DNA of 41,024 nucleotides. Source: Nocardioides sp. (GTDB taxonomy: Bacteria > Actinomycetota > Actinomycetes > Propionibacteriales > Nocardioidaceae). Location: contig JAOPXM010000013.1 in NCBI GenBank assembly GCA_025965125.1, positions 1 through 41,024 of the forward strand, written 5' to 3'. Below, piece by piece: positions 22,432 through 32,344 of the stretch; position 1 is the first letter of the stretch; each line of letters opens with the position of its first letter. The notes under the pieces are model-generated. The model saw only the letters and a list, made by a program, of their open reading frames with translations. It was not told the DNA's origin and did no database searches. Made by a program: the position numbers and the translations under genes.

Positions 22432-23901
22432 GTGCTCCCCGAGATTTGCGACGCGCTCGAGCGCGCCAACATCGTGACCCCGTTCGCGATCCAGGAGATG
22501 ACCCTCTCCGTCGCCCTGATGGGCACCGACCTGATCGGCCAGGCCCGCACCGGCACCGGCAAGACGCTGGCCTTCGGCATCCCCGTGCTGCAGCGCAGCG
22601 TGACGATGAACGACCCGGCGTACGCCGACCTGCCCCAGGGCAAGCCGCAGGCCCTGATCGTCGCCCCGACCCGTGAGCTCGCGCTGCAGGTCTCCAACGA
22701 CCTCCACCTCGCCAGCAAGGACCTCGGTCTCCGGGTCCTGACGGTGTACGGCGGGGTCGGCTACGACACCCAGCTCGACACGCTGGCCTCCGGCGTGGAC
22801 ATCGTGGTGGGCACGCCTGGCCGCCTGATCGACCTGTGCAACCGCCGCGCGCTGGACATCTCCCACGTGCACGCGCTGGTCCTCGACGAGGCAGACGAGA
22901 TGCTCGACCTGGGCTTCCTGCCCGACGTCGAGCGCATCTTGTCGATGACACCCGAGACCCGGCAGACGATGCTGTTCTCGGCCACCATGCCGGCCGCGAT
23001 CGTCTCGCTGGCCCGCACCCACATGCGGCACCCGATGAACATCCGCGCCGAGTCGTCCTACGACACCACGATGGTGCCCGCGACCGCGCAGTTCATCTAC
23101 CTCGCCCACGACCTCGACAAGCCCGAGATCATCGCCCGGGTCCTGCAGGCCGAGGACGCCGGCAAAGTGATCGTCTTCACCCGCACCAAGCGCCAGGCGC
23201 AGCGGGTGGCCGACGACCTGACCGAGCGCGGCTTCGACGCCAGCCCGTTGCACGGCGACATGGCGCAGGTTGCTCGCGAGAAGGCGCTGACGAAGTTCCG
23301 TGAGGACAAGCTCCGTGTCCTCGTCGCCACCGACGTCGCCGCCCGCGGCATCGACGTCGCCGGCGTCTCGCACGTCATCAACTACACCTGCCCCGAGGAC
23401 GACAAGACCTACGTCCACCGGATCGGCCGCACCGGCCGCGCAGGTGCCACCGGTATCGCCATCACGTTCGTCGACTGGGCGGACCTGCACCGCTGGAAGA
23501 TGATCAACAAGACGCTGGACCTGCCGTTCGACGAGCCGCAGGAGACCTACTCCACGTCCGAGCACCTCTACCACGACCAGGGCATCGCACCAGGCACCAA
23601 GGGCCGCATCGTCGACGCGGCCCCGCAGCAGCCCCGGGAGCGCACCGATCGCGACCGTGGCGGCCGCGGCGGTGGCCGCGACAGCAACCGCGACGGTGGC
23701 GAGCGCAAGACGGGTGGCGACCGCAACCGCGACCGCAACCGGACCAGGACCCGCAGCGGCGAGACCGCCGCCGAGAACCCTCCTCCGGTGAAGACCACCG
23801 ACGGGCCCAGCGCGGACGGCGAGGCCCGCAGCGGCGGCACCCGCAATCGCAACCGGCGCCGGCGCAGGTCCTCGGGGGCGGGTACGGCCGCGGAGGCCTG
23901 A
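22432..23901 (+). CDS. DEAD-box RNA helicase, mirror copy
   Basis: Identical to 17124-18593: ARTGTGKT, DEAD, SAT and HRIGRTGR motifs and an RG/RN-rich tail. The in-frame codons TTFRELG just before GTG 22432 belong to the Q-motif region. The only possible start before them is CTG 22408, since a stop lies at 22390-22392. Confidence 0.9.
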   Translation: MLPEICDALERANIVTPFAIQEMTLSVALMGTDLIGQARTGTGKTLAFGIPVLQRSVTMNDPAYADLPQGKPQALIVAPTRELALQVSNDLHLASKDLGLRVLTVYGGVGYDTQLDTLASGVDIVVGTPGRLIDLCNRRALDISHVHALVLDEADEMLDLGFLPDVERILSMTPETRQTMLFSATMPAAIVSLARTHMRHPMNIRAESSYDTTMVPATAQFIYLAHDLDKPEIIARVLQAEDAGKVIVFTRTKRQAQRVADDLTERGFDASPLHGDMAQVAREKALTKFREDKLRVLVATDVAARGIDVAGVSHVINYTCPEDDKTYVHRIGRTGRAGATGIAITFVDWADLHRWKMINKTLDLPFDEPQETYSTSEHLYHDQGIAPGTKGRIVDAAPQQPRERTDRDRGGRGGGRDSNRDGGERKTGGDRNRDRNRTRTRSGETAAENPPPVKTTDGPSADGEARSGGTRNRNRRRRRSSGAGTAAEA

Positions 23902-23908
23902 GCCCGAC

Positions 23909-23950
23909 ATCACGCTGGCCCGCCTGAGACTTCGGGCGGGCCGCTGTGAT
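23909..23950. terminator. Bidirectional hairpin terminator, mirror copy
   Basis: GGCCCGCC and GGCGGGCC stems extended by ATCAC/GTGAT, between the convergent helicase and L,D-transpeptidase genes. Confidence 0.85.
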
Positions 23951-23951
23951 T

Positions 23952-24617
23952 TCAGACGGTGACGACCACCGTCGTGCCGAGAGGCGCGAACTCCCACAGC
24001 GCGATCGCATCCGGGCGTCTCTGGCGGATGCAACCGTGCGAGAGCGGGGTGCCGAGCTGGGCGACGGTCTGCACCTTCTTGCCCTCGTTGATGGGAATGT
24101 CGTGGAAGCCGATCGCGGCGGTGTCGCCCTGGGTGAACCGGACGAAGTACCTCATGGTGCCGGAGTCGTCGACGCCGTACGCCTGCTCGGAGCGCGAGTA
24201 GACGGAGTACGTGCCCGGGTCGAGGTTGTCGTACTTGCTTCCCGACACCAGGTAGGTCCGGGCGACGTGCTTGCCACCGTCGACCAGCCAGACGCGCTGG
24301 CGGCTCTCGCTGAAGACAATGCGGCGGCCCGAGCCCGAGCCCGATGGAAGGACGGTATCGGCCAGGTCGGTGACGTCGGTCGTGTCGGGCGACCCCGAGC
24401 CGGCGGTGATCCTTGCCGGTGCGAGCGACGTCTCGTTCGGGTCGGGTGTCGAGTTGTTCCCCTTGGTCGCCGAAGGCCGGTCGTTGCCGGTCTCGGACGC
24501 CGCCGGCGAGATCACACCGGTGCCGCCGAGGACAGCGATCCCGGTCACCGCGAGCGACGAAGCCAGCAGGGCGATCCGCCCGTAGCGGGGCCTCACCTCG
24601 GCGCGATGACGGCTCAC
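23952..24617 (-). CDS. L,D-transpeptidase (YkuD), mirror copy
   Basis: Identical to 16408-17073: membrane anchor at about 13-33 and a catalytic SHGCIR with Cys 196. It follows the parA-like gene by 10 nt. Confidence 0.87.
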   Translation of the reverse strand: MSRHRAEVRPRYGRIALLASSLAVTGIAVLGGTGVISPAASETGNDRPSATKGNNSTPDPNETSLAPARITAGSGSPDTTDVTDLADTVLPSGSGSGRRIVFSESRQRVWLVDGGKHVARTYLVSGSKYDNLDPGTYSVYSRSEQAYGVDDSGTMRYFVRFTQGDTAAIGFHDIPINEGKKVQTVAQLGTPLSHGCIRQRRPDAIALWEFAPLGTTVVVTV

Positions 24618-24627
24618 GACCCCTGAC

Positions 24628-25428
24628 CTACTTCGAGCTCTTCGAAGGGCGCCTTGAGCGAAGGACGAGGTTGGCCGCAACGTCGCGATAGGCCTTGGCG
24701 CCCTTGCTGCTGCGGCTCGTGGCCAGGATCGAGCGGCCGGCCGCCGGGGCTTCGGCGAACTTGATGGTCTTGGGGATCGGCGGCTCGATCACGTCGAGGT
24801 CGTAGGTGTCGGCGATCGTCTCGAGCACCGTGCGCGAGTGGTTGGTGCGCCCGTCGTACAACGTCGGCAGCACGCCCCACACCTCGAGCCCCCGGTTCGT
24901 GAAGCGGCGTACGTCGTGCACCGTGTCGAGCAGCTGTCCCACTCCGCGGTGCGAGAGCGTCTCGCACTGCAGCGGGATCAGGACGCCATCCGCGGCGGTC
25001 AGCGCGGCCACGGTGAGGACGCCCAACGACGGCGGACAGTCGAGCAGGACCCAGTCGTAGCCGGATCCCTCTTCCTGCTCCTCCTCCAGGGCCTCCATGG
25101 CCGCCTTGATGACGTGCTCGCGACCGGTGCGCGTGAGCAGGTCGGCCTCGGCCCGGGCCAGCTCGATGGTGGCCGGGAGCAGGTCGACGCCGTCCTCGGT
25201 CTCGAGGATGACCGCGCTGGCGTCGAGGCCCTTGGTCAGCACGTGGTGGATCGACAGCTCGAGGTCCTCGGGGTCGATGCCCAGCGAGAACGTCAGGCAC
25301 GCCTGGGGGTCGAGGTCGACGAGCAGGACCGAGTGCCCGAGCTCGGCCAGCGCGGCGCCGACCGACGCCACGGTCGTGGTCTTGGCGACGCCGCCCTTCT
25401 GGTTGGCGATCGCGAGTGTCGTGGTCAT
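24628..25428 (-). CDS. ParA/Soj family ATPase, mirror copy
   Basis: Identical to 15597-16397: deviant Walker A NQKGGVAKTTT, 266 residues, no ParB partner nearby. Confidence 0.87.
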   Translation of the reverse strand: MTTTLAIANQKGGVAKTTTVASVGAALAELGHSVLLVDLDPQACLTFSLGIDPEDLELSIHHVLTKGLDASAVILETEDGVDLLPATIELARAEADLLTRTGREHVIKAAMEALEEEQEEGSGYDWVLLDCPPSLGVLTVAALTAADGVLIPLQCETLSHRGVGQLLDTVHDVRRFTNRGLEVWGVLPTLYDGRTNHSRTVLETIADTYDLDVIEPPIPKTIKFAEAPAAGRSILATSRSSKGAKAYRDVAANLVLRSRRPSKSSK

Positions 25429-25435
25429 CGAGGCA

Positions 25436-25441
25436 ATCATG
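25436..25441 (-). promoter_or_regulatory. Possible -10 box CATGAT of the parA-like gene, mirror copy
   Basis: Ends 7 nt before the ATG at 25428, read leftward. Confidence 0.4.
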
Positions 25442-25488
25442 CCGGACCGAGCGGCGCAGATCGCGGAGGCACCTGTTTGACTTGCGCC

Positions 25489-26268
25489 ATGTCTGCATCG
25501 AGTACCGCCCCCCTCGTCGCCCTGGTGACCGGTCCGACCGCCGGAATCGGTCACGGCTTCGCCGTTCAGCTCGCCCAGCAGGGCTACGACCTGGTGCTCG
25601 TGGCCCGGGACGAGGCCCGGCTCGAGGCCGTCGCCGCCGAGCTCCGTACGGCGCACGGCGTCCAGGTCGAGGTGCTCGCGGCCGACCTCGTCGACCGCGA
25701 CTCCCTGGCTCGCGTCGAGGCCCGCCTGGCCGACCGCGAGCGACCGGTGGACCTGCTGGTCAACAATGCGGGATTCGGGCTGAAGGGCCGCTTCCTCGCC
25801 AACTCGGCCGATGCCGAGACGGCGATGCTCGAGGTGCTGGTGACCTCGGTGCTGCGGCTCAGCCACGCGGCGCTGGGTGCGATGACCGAGCGTGGCCGCG
25901 GCGGCGTCATCAACGTCTCCAGCGTCGCGGCCTTCCTGCCCCGGGGCACCTACGCGGCGGCCAAGGCCTGGGTGAACAGCTTCAGCGAGTGGGCCGCCAA
26001 CGAGTACCGCGACCAGGGCGTCACGGTCATGGCGCTGTGCCCCGGCTTCACGAAGACCGAGTTCCACGAGCGGATGGACGTCGACCGCGGTTCCGCTCCG
26101 GACTTCCTGTGGCTAGACGCCGACAAGCTCGTGGCCGACGCCCTGGCCGACTACGCGAAGGGCCGGACCTACTCGATCCCGAGCCTGCAGTACAAGGCCA
26201 TCGCCACCGCGTCCCGGATCCTGCCCAACCGACTGCTCCAGCGACTCCAGTCCGTGGGTCGCAAGTAG
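25489..26268 (+). CDS. Short-chain dehydrogenase/reductase, mirror copy
   Basis: Identical to 14757-15536: TGPTAGIG cofactor loop, NNAG, Tyr 155 and Lys 159. It is divergent from the mirrored parA-like gene and converges on marC. Confidence 0.88.
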   Translation: MSASSTAPLVALVTGPTAGIGHGFAVQLAQQGYDLVLVARDEARLEAVAAELRTAHGVQVEVLAADLVDRDSLARVEARLADRERPVDLLVNNAGFGLKGRFLANSADAETAMLEVLVTSVLRLSHAALGAMTERGRGGVINVSSVAAFLPRGTYAAAKAWVNSFSEWAANEYRDQGVTVMALCPGFTKTEFHERMDVDRGSAPDFLWLDADKLVADALADYAKGRTYSIPSLQYKAIATASRILPNRLLQRLQSVGRK

Positions 26269-26307
26269 CCGCCCTGCCCGGCCCTCGCTCCGCAACCGGC
26301 GTGGGCG

Positions 26308-26925
26308 TCAGCCCTCCCCGGCGATGAACGCTCGTACGGCGTCGGCGACCAGCTGCACGGCGATCGCCGACAGCAGGAGACCGGCGATCCGGGTGACCAG
26401 GAGGACCCCGCTCTCCCGGATGAGCCGCAGGATCGGCAGCGAGAACCTCATCGCGAGCCAGATGCACAGGTGCACGACGACGACCCCGGCGGACACGGCG
26501 ACGAAGTCGGGCACGTCGTGGACGTCGCGGGAGAACACCATCGTCGCGACGATCGCGCCCGGTCCGGCCAGCAGCGGGGTCCCGAGCGGCACGAGCGCGA
26601 CGTTGGTGCCTGCGGCGGCGGTCGGTTCCTTCTCGTTGCCGGTCAGCAGTTCCAGGGCGACGAGCAGCAGCAGCAGGCCGCCGGCGCACTGCAGCGCCGG
26701 CAACGAGATGTGGAGGTAGGCCAGGATCTGCTGGCCGAAGAACGCGAACACCGAGATCACCGCGAACGACACGGCCACTGCCTGCCAGGCCGCCCGCCGG
26801 GCGGTCGCAGCCGATCGTCCACTGGTCAGCGACAAGAAGATCGGCACGGTTCCCACTGGGTCCATGATCACGAAGAGCGTCACGTACACCTCGACGAACA
26901 GGACGCCGCTGATGATGCTGGTCAC
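26308..26925 (-). CDS. MarC family membrane protein, mirror copy
   Basis: Identical to 14100-14717: 205 residues, six membrane helices. The GTG start overlaps the PHP stop by 4 bp. Confidence 0.88.
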   Translation of the reverse strand: MTSIISGVLFVEVYVTLFVIMDPVGTVPIFLSLTSGRSAATARRAAWQAVAVSFAVISVFAFFGQQILAYLHISLPALQCAGGLLLLLVALELLTGNEKEPTAAAGTNVALVPLGTPLLAGPGAIVATMVFSRDVHDVPDFVAVSAGVVVVHLCIWLAMRFSLPILRLIRESGVLLVTRIAGLLLSAIAVQLVADAVRAFIAGEG

Positions 26926-27800
26926 GGTCTGACCACCTGCGGGGTCTGTCGGCCCGAGCGTGCGGACGCCGCCGCGGCGAGCTCGAGGAGCCGCTCGTAG
27001 TCAGCGGCCGACGTCGTGTTCACCCCCAGGTCGTGGTCGATCTTTCCGGTGCCGTGGTGGTCGCTGGACCCGGTCACCACGAGGTCCAGGTCCCGCGCGA
27101 TCGAGCGCAGCAGGCGCCGCGAGTCGGTGTCGTGGTCCTGGTGGTCCACCTCCACGCCCGACAGTCCCTCGTCCTTGAGCGCCGCCAGCTCGGCCGCTCC
27201 CGGCCAGTGCCGGCCGCTGCGCCCCCAGGGGTGGGCGATCACGCTGACCCCGCCGGCCTCGCGCACGAGCCGGATCGTGTCGACAAGCGGAGCGGCATAG
27301 CGGTCGACGTGCGCCGGACGCCCGGCGCCCAGGTAGCGGTCGAACGCCTCCGACCGGTCCGTCACCCGCCCCAGTGCGACCAGCGCATCGGCGACGTGCG
27401 GCCTGCCGGTGGCGGCGGTGCCGCCGGATGCACGGCGTACGTCCTCGTCGGTGATCTCGATGTCCATACCCCGCAGCCGGTCGAGCATCACCGGCACCCG
27501 CGAGCGGCGTCCGTCGAGGACCCGGGCCAGCTCGGTGAGCAGCGGGGGGTACGTCGGGTCCGGCAGGTACGCGAGCAGGTGAACTCCCCTGCCGTGGTGC
27601 TTCGTGCTGATCTCCATGCCCCGGACCAGCTCGAGACCGAGCTCCCGTGCGGTGCGCTCGGCCTCGGCCCACCCCGCGGACGTGTCGTGGTCCGTGATCG
27701 CGAGCACGTCGAGTCCCACTGTGACCGCGGCTCGCACCAGCTCCTCCGGCGACTGCGTGCCGTCGCTGGCCCGCGAGTGGGTGTGGAGGTCGATGCGCAC
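26922..27800 (-). CDS. PHP domain phosphoesterase, mirror copy
   Basis: Identical to 13225-14103: DLHTHS, ITDHDT, GMEIS and SSDHHG metal ligands. GTG start with a leaderless promoter. Confidence 0.88.
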   Translation of the reverse strand: MRIDLHTHSRASDGTQSPEELVRAAVTVGLDVLAITDHDTSAGWAEAERTARELGLELVRGMEISTKHHGRGVHLLAYLPDPTYPPLLTELARVLDGRRSRVPVMLDRLRGMDIEITDEDVRRASGGTAATGRPHVADALVALGRVTDRSEAFDRYLGAGRPAHVDRYAAPLVDTIRLVREAGGVSVIAHPWGRSGRHWPGAAELAALKDEGLSGVEVDHQDHDTDSRRLLRSIARDLDLVVTGSSDHHGTGKIDHDLGVNTTSAADYERLLELAAAASARSGRQTPQVVRP

Positions 27801-27806
27801 GCGGCG

Positions 27807-27812
27807 AGCCTA
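27807..27812 (-). promoter_or_regulatory. -10 box TAGGCT of PHP-marC, mirror copy
   Basis: Read leftward, it ends 6 nt before the GTG at 27800. Confidence 0.6.
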
Positions 27813-27849
27813 GGCCGTGTCGCGTGGGGCGTGAGTCGCTGCCCTGAGG

Positions 27850-28491
27850 TCACCAAGGCGGCCGCGGGCCCCCGAAGGTCGTCTCCACCAGCGGCGGGCC
27901 CAGACGCGAGACATCGCGCAGGATCCACTCGTCGCGTAGCAGCAACATCGCCGAGGCGGGTCGCAGCACGATCCACAGCCACCGCCCGTGTGCCTCGCCC
28001 ACGACGACCGAACGATCCCACTCCCCCGTCTGCCCGCTGGTCGACACCGGCCACAGGGACACCTGCAGGCTCTCGACCCGGACACGGACGGCCGGCGGCC
28101 CCTCGCCGACTCCCGGATCGTCGTGTCTGGTGCCCGCGCACCGTGCGCCGAGCCCGGTGCCGGCCTCCTCGGTCACGACGAGGACGTCGACCGGACCGTC
28201 GAGGTCGCTTGTCCCCGAACAGCAGGTCATCGTCGCCCGGGCCCGATCCGGCCGGTCGGCCACGACGGCGAAGTCGGTGACGCCCCATCCCGGGCTCATC
28301 GGCCACGGGAGGTACGTCGGGAACGCCGCCGCCGTCTGCAGGTGCTCGACGAACGCGTCGTACGACGCCTCTGCCGGCCGCCACAAGGGCAGCACCGCGC
28401 CGTGCTCGGGACACGACCAGCCGTGGTCCGAACCGTCCGACCACTCGGCGATGGGGGCCGAGCAGCGTGGGCATCCGGCACTCAGGGACAT
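27850..28491 (-). CDS. DUF6758 zinc-ribbon protein, mirror copy
   Basis: Identical to 12534-13175: CPRC at 7-10, CPEH at 27-30, 213 residues. Confidence 0.78.
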   Translation of the reverse strand: MSLSAGCPRCSAPIAEWSDGSDHGWSCPEHGAVLPLWRPAEASYDAFVEHLQTAAAFPTYLPWPMSPGWGVTDFAVVADRPDRARATMTCCSGTSDLDGPVDVLVVTEEAGTGLGARCAGTRHDDPGVGEGPPAVRVRVESLQVSLWPVSTSGQTGEWDRSVVVGEAHGRWLWIVLRPASAMLLLRDEWILRDVSRLGPPLVETTFGGPRPPW

Positions 28492-28523
28492 GCGCCAACG
28501 GTCCCCGTCCGGGGCTCACACGG

Positions 28524-29090
28524 TCAAGGGCAGTTCCAGCGCAGCAGCACCGGGCTGCCGCGCTCGTAACCCAGGACGGACACGGTCGCGGTGTCCAGCC
28601 GGAACAGCCGGCCATCGGTCCCCGCCAAGCCCAGCCACCGCGCCGCCAGCACTCGCAGCGAGTGCCCGTGCCCGAACGCCAGGACCGGCCCCTCGGCCGC
28701 GCGAACCCGCTCGACCACCCGGTCCTGACGTGCCGCCACTTCCGCTGCGGACTCGCCGCCGGGACTCGGATGCGTCCACACCGTCCAGTCCGGGACGGAC
28801 TTGCGGATCTCGTCGGTGGTGATGCCCTCGTAGTCGCCGTACCTCCATTCCGCGAGGTCCTCCGTCTGCTCGGCATCGGCGAACCCGGTCAGCTCCGCCG
28901 TCCTGCGGGCGCGCAGCCGGGGGCTGGTGAGCACCAGGGCGAAGTTCTGTTCGGCCAGCCGCTCGCGGAGCCCGCGGGCGACCTCCTCGCCCTCGGGGAG
29001 CAGGGGCAGGTCGGTCGTGGACGTGTGCCGTCCGTCCCGGCTCCACTCGGTCTGCCCGTGCCGGACCAGCCACAGCTCGTGCTCGCTCAT
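28524..29090 (-). CDS. Histidine phosphatase family protein, mirror copy
   Basis: Identical to 11935-12501: LVRHGQTEW with His 11, Glu 82, and FGHGHS with His 141. It follows the channel gene by 14 bp. Confidence 0.87.
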   Translation of the reverse strand: MSEHELWLVRHGQTEWSRDGRHTSTTDLPLLPEGEEVARGLRERLAEQNFALVLTSPRLRARRTAELTGFADAEQTEDLAEWRYGDYEGITTDEIRKSVPDWTVWTHPSPGGESAAEVAARQDRVVERVRAAEGPVLAFGHGHSLRVLAARWLGLAGTDGRLFRLDTATVSVLGYERGSPVLLRWNCP

Positions 29091-29104
29091 GGGTCGAGTC
29101 TCGC

Positions 29105-31066
29105 TCAGGACTCGGCCAGCACCACGACACGGTCGCCGGGAAGCACGGTGAACCGCTCCGACTTGGCCGGGTTCACCACCACGGCGAACGCGGTGCCGTC
29201 CCCGCGCGCGAGCTGCTCCGACTTGAAGCCGATGGCCGTCTCCCCGCGGCGCAGCGCGCCCGCCACGATCGTCGCGTAGCTGACCTCCGCACCCGGCTGG
29301 ACGTACCACTCCGCGGGTCGCAGGTAGATCTCCGCGCCCGTGTTGCCGAGCAGCTCGGAGAAGACCAGCTCGAGGCGCTGGTCCTCGGAGAGCTGAGTGA
29401 CGATCAGGCTGACGATCTCGCCGCTGACCACCACGTCGTCGACCTGTGCCACCTGGGCCAGGACCCGGTTGCGGTCGTCGAGCATCTCGCTGACCACCGG
29501 CGTCGGCGACCCGAAGCCGGACAGGATGTCGCGGACGTGGAGCAGCGTGACCAGGGTCCGTGCGTCCGCCGCCTGGACCGGGAGGTCGTCGGAGTAGCAG
29601 AGCACGATCACCTGGTCGAGGCCGTCGACGACATGCTTCTCCAGCGTCGCGCGATCGGTCGTGGCACCGGAGACGATCGTGACCGCGAGACTCTCGAGCT
29701 CGGGCACCTCAGGGTGACCGAACGACGTGAGCACGGTCAGGGTCGACCCGGGCTGTGCGTAGTGCTCGAGCTCGCGCAGCACGATCGGCGCGCGCTCGTT
29801 CCAGCCGATCAGCAGTGCCTGCGTGGGGTGCTCGTCGGTGCCGGTCTCGGTGCCGAGCAGTGTCAGATCGGGCTCGGCGAGAGAAGGGGACTGGCCGTCG
29901 AGGGCCGAGTCGTCCTCCGCGACGACGACGAGGCCGTGCCCGGAGATGACGGTGTCCGGGGGTGGGTTCAGACCCGGGATGCCGTCGGTGACCAGGCCGA
30001 TGACCGAGGCGTTCTCGAAGGCGAGCTGAGCCTGGCCATACGTCGAGCCGTCCAGGTCATGCTTCTCGAGGAAGTAGATCTCGTCGCCCTCGTAGTCGAA
30101 GAGCTCGGTGTACACAGCGGACGCGCCGGACTGTCGGGACGTCTGCACGACCAGCTTGGCGACGGTCTCGCGGATGTCGAGCAGCACGGTGCGGTTGGCG
30201 CCCACCAGTCGCGCCGCCTCGAGGTTGCTCGGGTTGCGGATCTCGGCCACGATGCGGGGCCCGTCGCTCCCCCCGTGCGTGAGCGCCAGCAGGGTCTTGA
30301 TGACCTCGCTGTCGGGGTCCTCGGAGTCCGGCGCCAGGAGGATCACCGAACGGGCCGTCTGGTGGCTGCTCAGCCTGAGGTCGTCGATGTCCATGGGTGA
30401 GCCGGACCGGCAGATCACCCGGGTTCCGCGGGAGTCCGGGACCTTGGCCTTGAGCTCGTCCTCCATCTCCACCTTGTCGCGGTCGGCGAGGATCACGATG
30501 ACGGGCTTCCTGCGGCTCTCGTTGGCGATGGTCAGCTCACTCACGATCGTGAAGATCGAGTCCGACCAGCCGAGGATCACGGTGTGGCCGGACTCCAGCA
30601 CGATGGATCGGCCGCGACGCAGCTCGGCGAGCTTGCTGTCGATGCCCGTCGCGATGACACCGATCAGCGCGCTCACGATGAAGAGGCCGGCGATCGTGAG
30701 TGCCAGCGTCGTGAGCAGGAATCGCCACGGACCGGAGTCACCCCCGATCGTGCCTGGATCCAGCGCGTGCAGCAGGCTGTAGAACATCTCGTGGAAGAAG
30801 CCGCGGTCGGCGTACGCCGCGGGCCGGAGCCGGAAGATCGTGACGAACACCGAGAAGACCAGGATCAGCACGAGCGTCACGACGGACAGCCAGGCGATCA
30901 GAGCCGGCGTTCCTCGCGACATGCTGTTGTCGAAGCGGTAGCGCAGCTTGTCGCCGAGGTCTGACTTCGGCGCTCGGGCGCCTCGGGTGACGGTTGGCGA
31001 GGCCGCCGTCCGGTCGGCCATCGCCCTCGCCGTGCGACTGCGCATCTGCTGGCCGGTGCGTGCCAT
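29105..31066 (-). CDS. CASTOR/POLLUX-related putative ion channel, mirror copy
   Basis: Identical to 9959-11920: two membrane helices, a pore region with LDPGTIGGDSG and two RCK-like domains. AAGGAG lies 5 nt before the ATG at 31066. Confidence 0.86.
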   Translation of the reverse strand: MARTGQQMRSRTARAMADRTAASPTVTRGARAPKSDLGDKLRYRFDNSMSRGTPALIAWLSVVTLVLILVFSVFVTIFRLRPAAYADRGFFHEMFYSLLHALDPGTIGGDSGPWRFLLTTLALTIAGLFIVSALIGVIATGIDSKLAELRRGRSIVLESGHTVILGWSDSIFTIVSELTIANESRRKPVIVILADRDKVEMEDELKAKVPDSRGTRVICRSGSPMDIDDLRLSSHQTARSVILLAPDSEDPDSEVIKTLLALTHGGSDGPRIVAEIRNPSNLEAARLVGANRTVLLDIRETVAKLVVQTSRQSGASAVYTELFDYEGDEIYFLEKHDLDGSTYGQAQLAFENASVIGLVTDGIPGLNPPPDTVISGHGLVVVAEDDSALDGQSPSLAEPDLTLLGTETGTDEHPTQALLIGWNERAPIVLRELEHYAQPGSTLTVLTSFGHPEVPELESLAVTIVSGATTDRATLEKHVVDGLDQVIVLCYSDDLPVQAADARTLVTLLHVRDILSGFGSPTPVVSEMLDDRNRVLAQVAQVDDVVVSGEIVSLIVTQLSEDQRLELVFSELLGNTGAEIYLRPAEWYVQPGAEVSYATIVAGALRRGETAIGFKSEQLARGDGTAFAVVVNPAKSERFTVLPGDRVVVLAES

Positions 31067-31180
31067 TCCATCTCCTTGGTCGAGTGCGGTCCCGTGATGG
31101 TCCCGCACCGTCGGCACACCGAACACCATTTCGGCTTCTAGCGCCCCGGTGGACCAGAGCAGTCGTGCCACGATTCGGCC

Positions 31181-32344
31181 ATGGACCTCTCCCGGGCTCG
31201 CGCCGCCGCCGCCGCCGGATTCCTGTCCCAGGGCCTGATCCTCCTCAGCCTCACGACCCGGCTCCCGGAGTTCCAGGACCGCTGGGACCTCTCGGACGTG
31301 GACCTCTCGCTCATCCTGTTGATGATGATCCTGCTGGCCGGGGCCGGTTCGGTCCTGGCCGAGGGTCTCGCCAGGCGCCGCGACAGCGCGTTGCTGCTGC
31401 GAGCCGGCCTCCTCATCGTCGCGGTGGCCGTGCCCGTTCTCTGCTCCGCCCAGAGCGCCGCGTTCTTCATCGGTGGGGTCGCGGCGTACGGGCTCGGTCT
31501 CGGCGTGGTCGATGCGAGCACGAACATGCAGGCGGTCGCGCTCGAGCACCGCTACGACCGTCCCATCCTCCCGTCGTTCCACGGCGCGTGGACGCTCGGT
31601 GGCGTGCTCGGCGCTGCCAGCACGCTCGCTACCTCCGACCTGCCGCTGCCGGCGAGCGCCGTGCTCGGGGTCGTCCCGCTGCTGGTCGCCTTCGGCCCGT
31701 TCCTGCCGCGCGACCACGGACCTACGGAGCTCGCGACCCAGGTCGCCGTACCGTGGCGGCCGATCATGCTGGTCGGCGTCGCGATGGTGCTCTTCTACAT
31801 GGTCGACACGGCCGTGCAGACCTGGGGTCCGTTGTTCCTCGACCACACCTTCTCGACACCGCAACGCTACGTCGCCCTCGCGGCCCTTGCCTACCTGGTG
31901 GCCAGCGGCGCGGTCCGGATCGCGGGCGACTCGCTGGTCCGCCGCCATGGCGCCGTCCTCGTGCTGCGGGTGGGGGCTGTGGTCGCCGCGGCCGCGCTCG
32001 CGGTCGTCGTCTTCTCACCCAGCTGGCAGGTCGCCGTGCTCGGCTTCGCACTCCTCGGCGCGGGCGTCGCCGTGGTTGCGCCGTTGAGCTTCTCCGCTGC
32101 CGCGCGGATCGCCGGCGGCGAGGGTTTCGACCCCGCGGTCCGCCAGGCCCGGGTCGACGCCGTCATCGCCCGGTTCAACCAGTTCAACTACGTCGGCGCG
32201 CTGCTCGGTTCGGTGCTCACCGGGCTCATTGGCTCCGACTCGCTCCGGATCGGCTTCGCCGTACCCATGGTGCTTGTGCTCGGCATCGTCCCACTGGCTC
32301 CGGCGTTCGCTCCGCGGCTGGCGGCCTCACTCAACCGGCGCTGA
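31181..32344 (+). CDS. MFS transporter (YbjJ-like), mirror copy
   Basis: Identical to 8681-9844: about twelve membrane helices, GLGLGVVDASTNMQA. Its 3' end overlaps the mirrored MaoC-like gene by 18 bp. Confidence 0.85.
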   Translation: MDLSRARAAAAAGFLSQGLILLSLTTRLPEFQDRWDLSDVDLSLILLMMILLAGAGSVLAEGLARRRDSALLLRAGLLIVAVAVPVLCSAQSAAFFIGGVAAYGLGLGVVDASTNMQAVALEHRYDRPILPSFHGAWTLGGVLGAASTLATSDLPLPASAVLGVVPLLVAFGPFLPRDHGPTELATQVAVPWRPIMLVGVAMVLFYMVDTAVQTWGPLFLDHTFSTPQRYVALAALAYLVASGAVRIAGDSLVRRHGAVLVLRVGAVVAAAALAVVVFSPSWQVAVLGFALLGAGVAVVAPLSFSAAARIAGGEGFDPAVRQARVDAVIARFNQFNYVGALLGSVLTGLIGSDSLRIGFAVPMVLVLGIVPLAPAFAPRLAASLNRR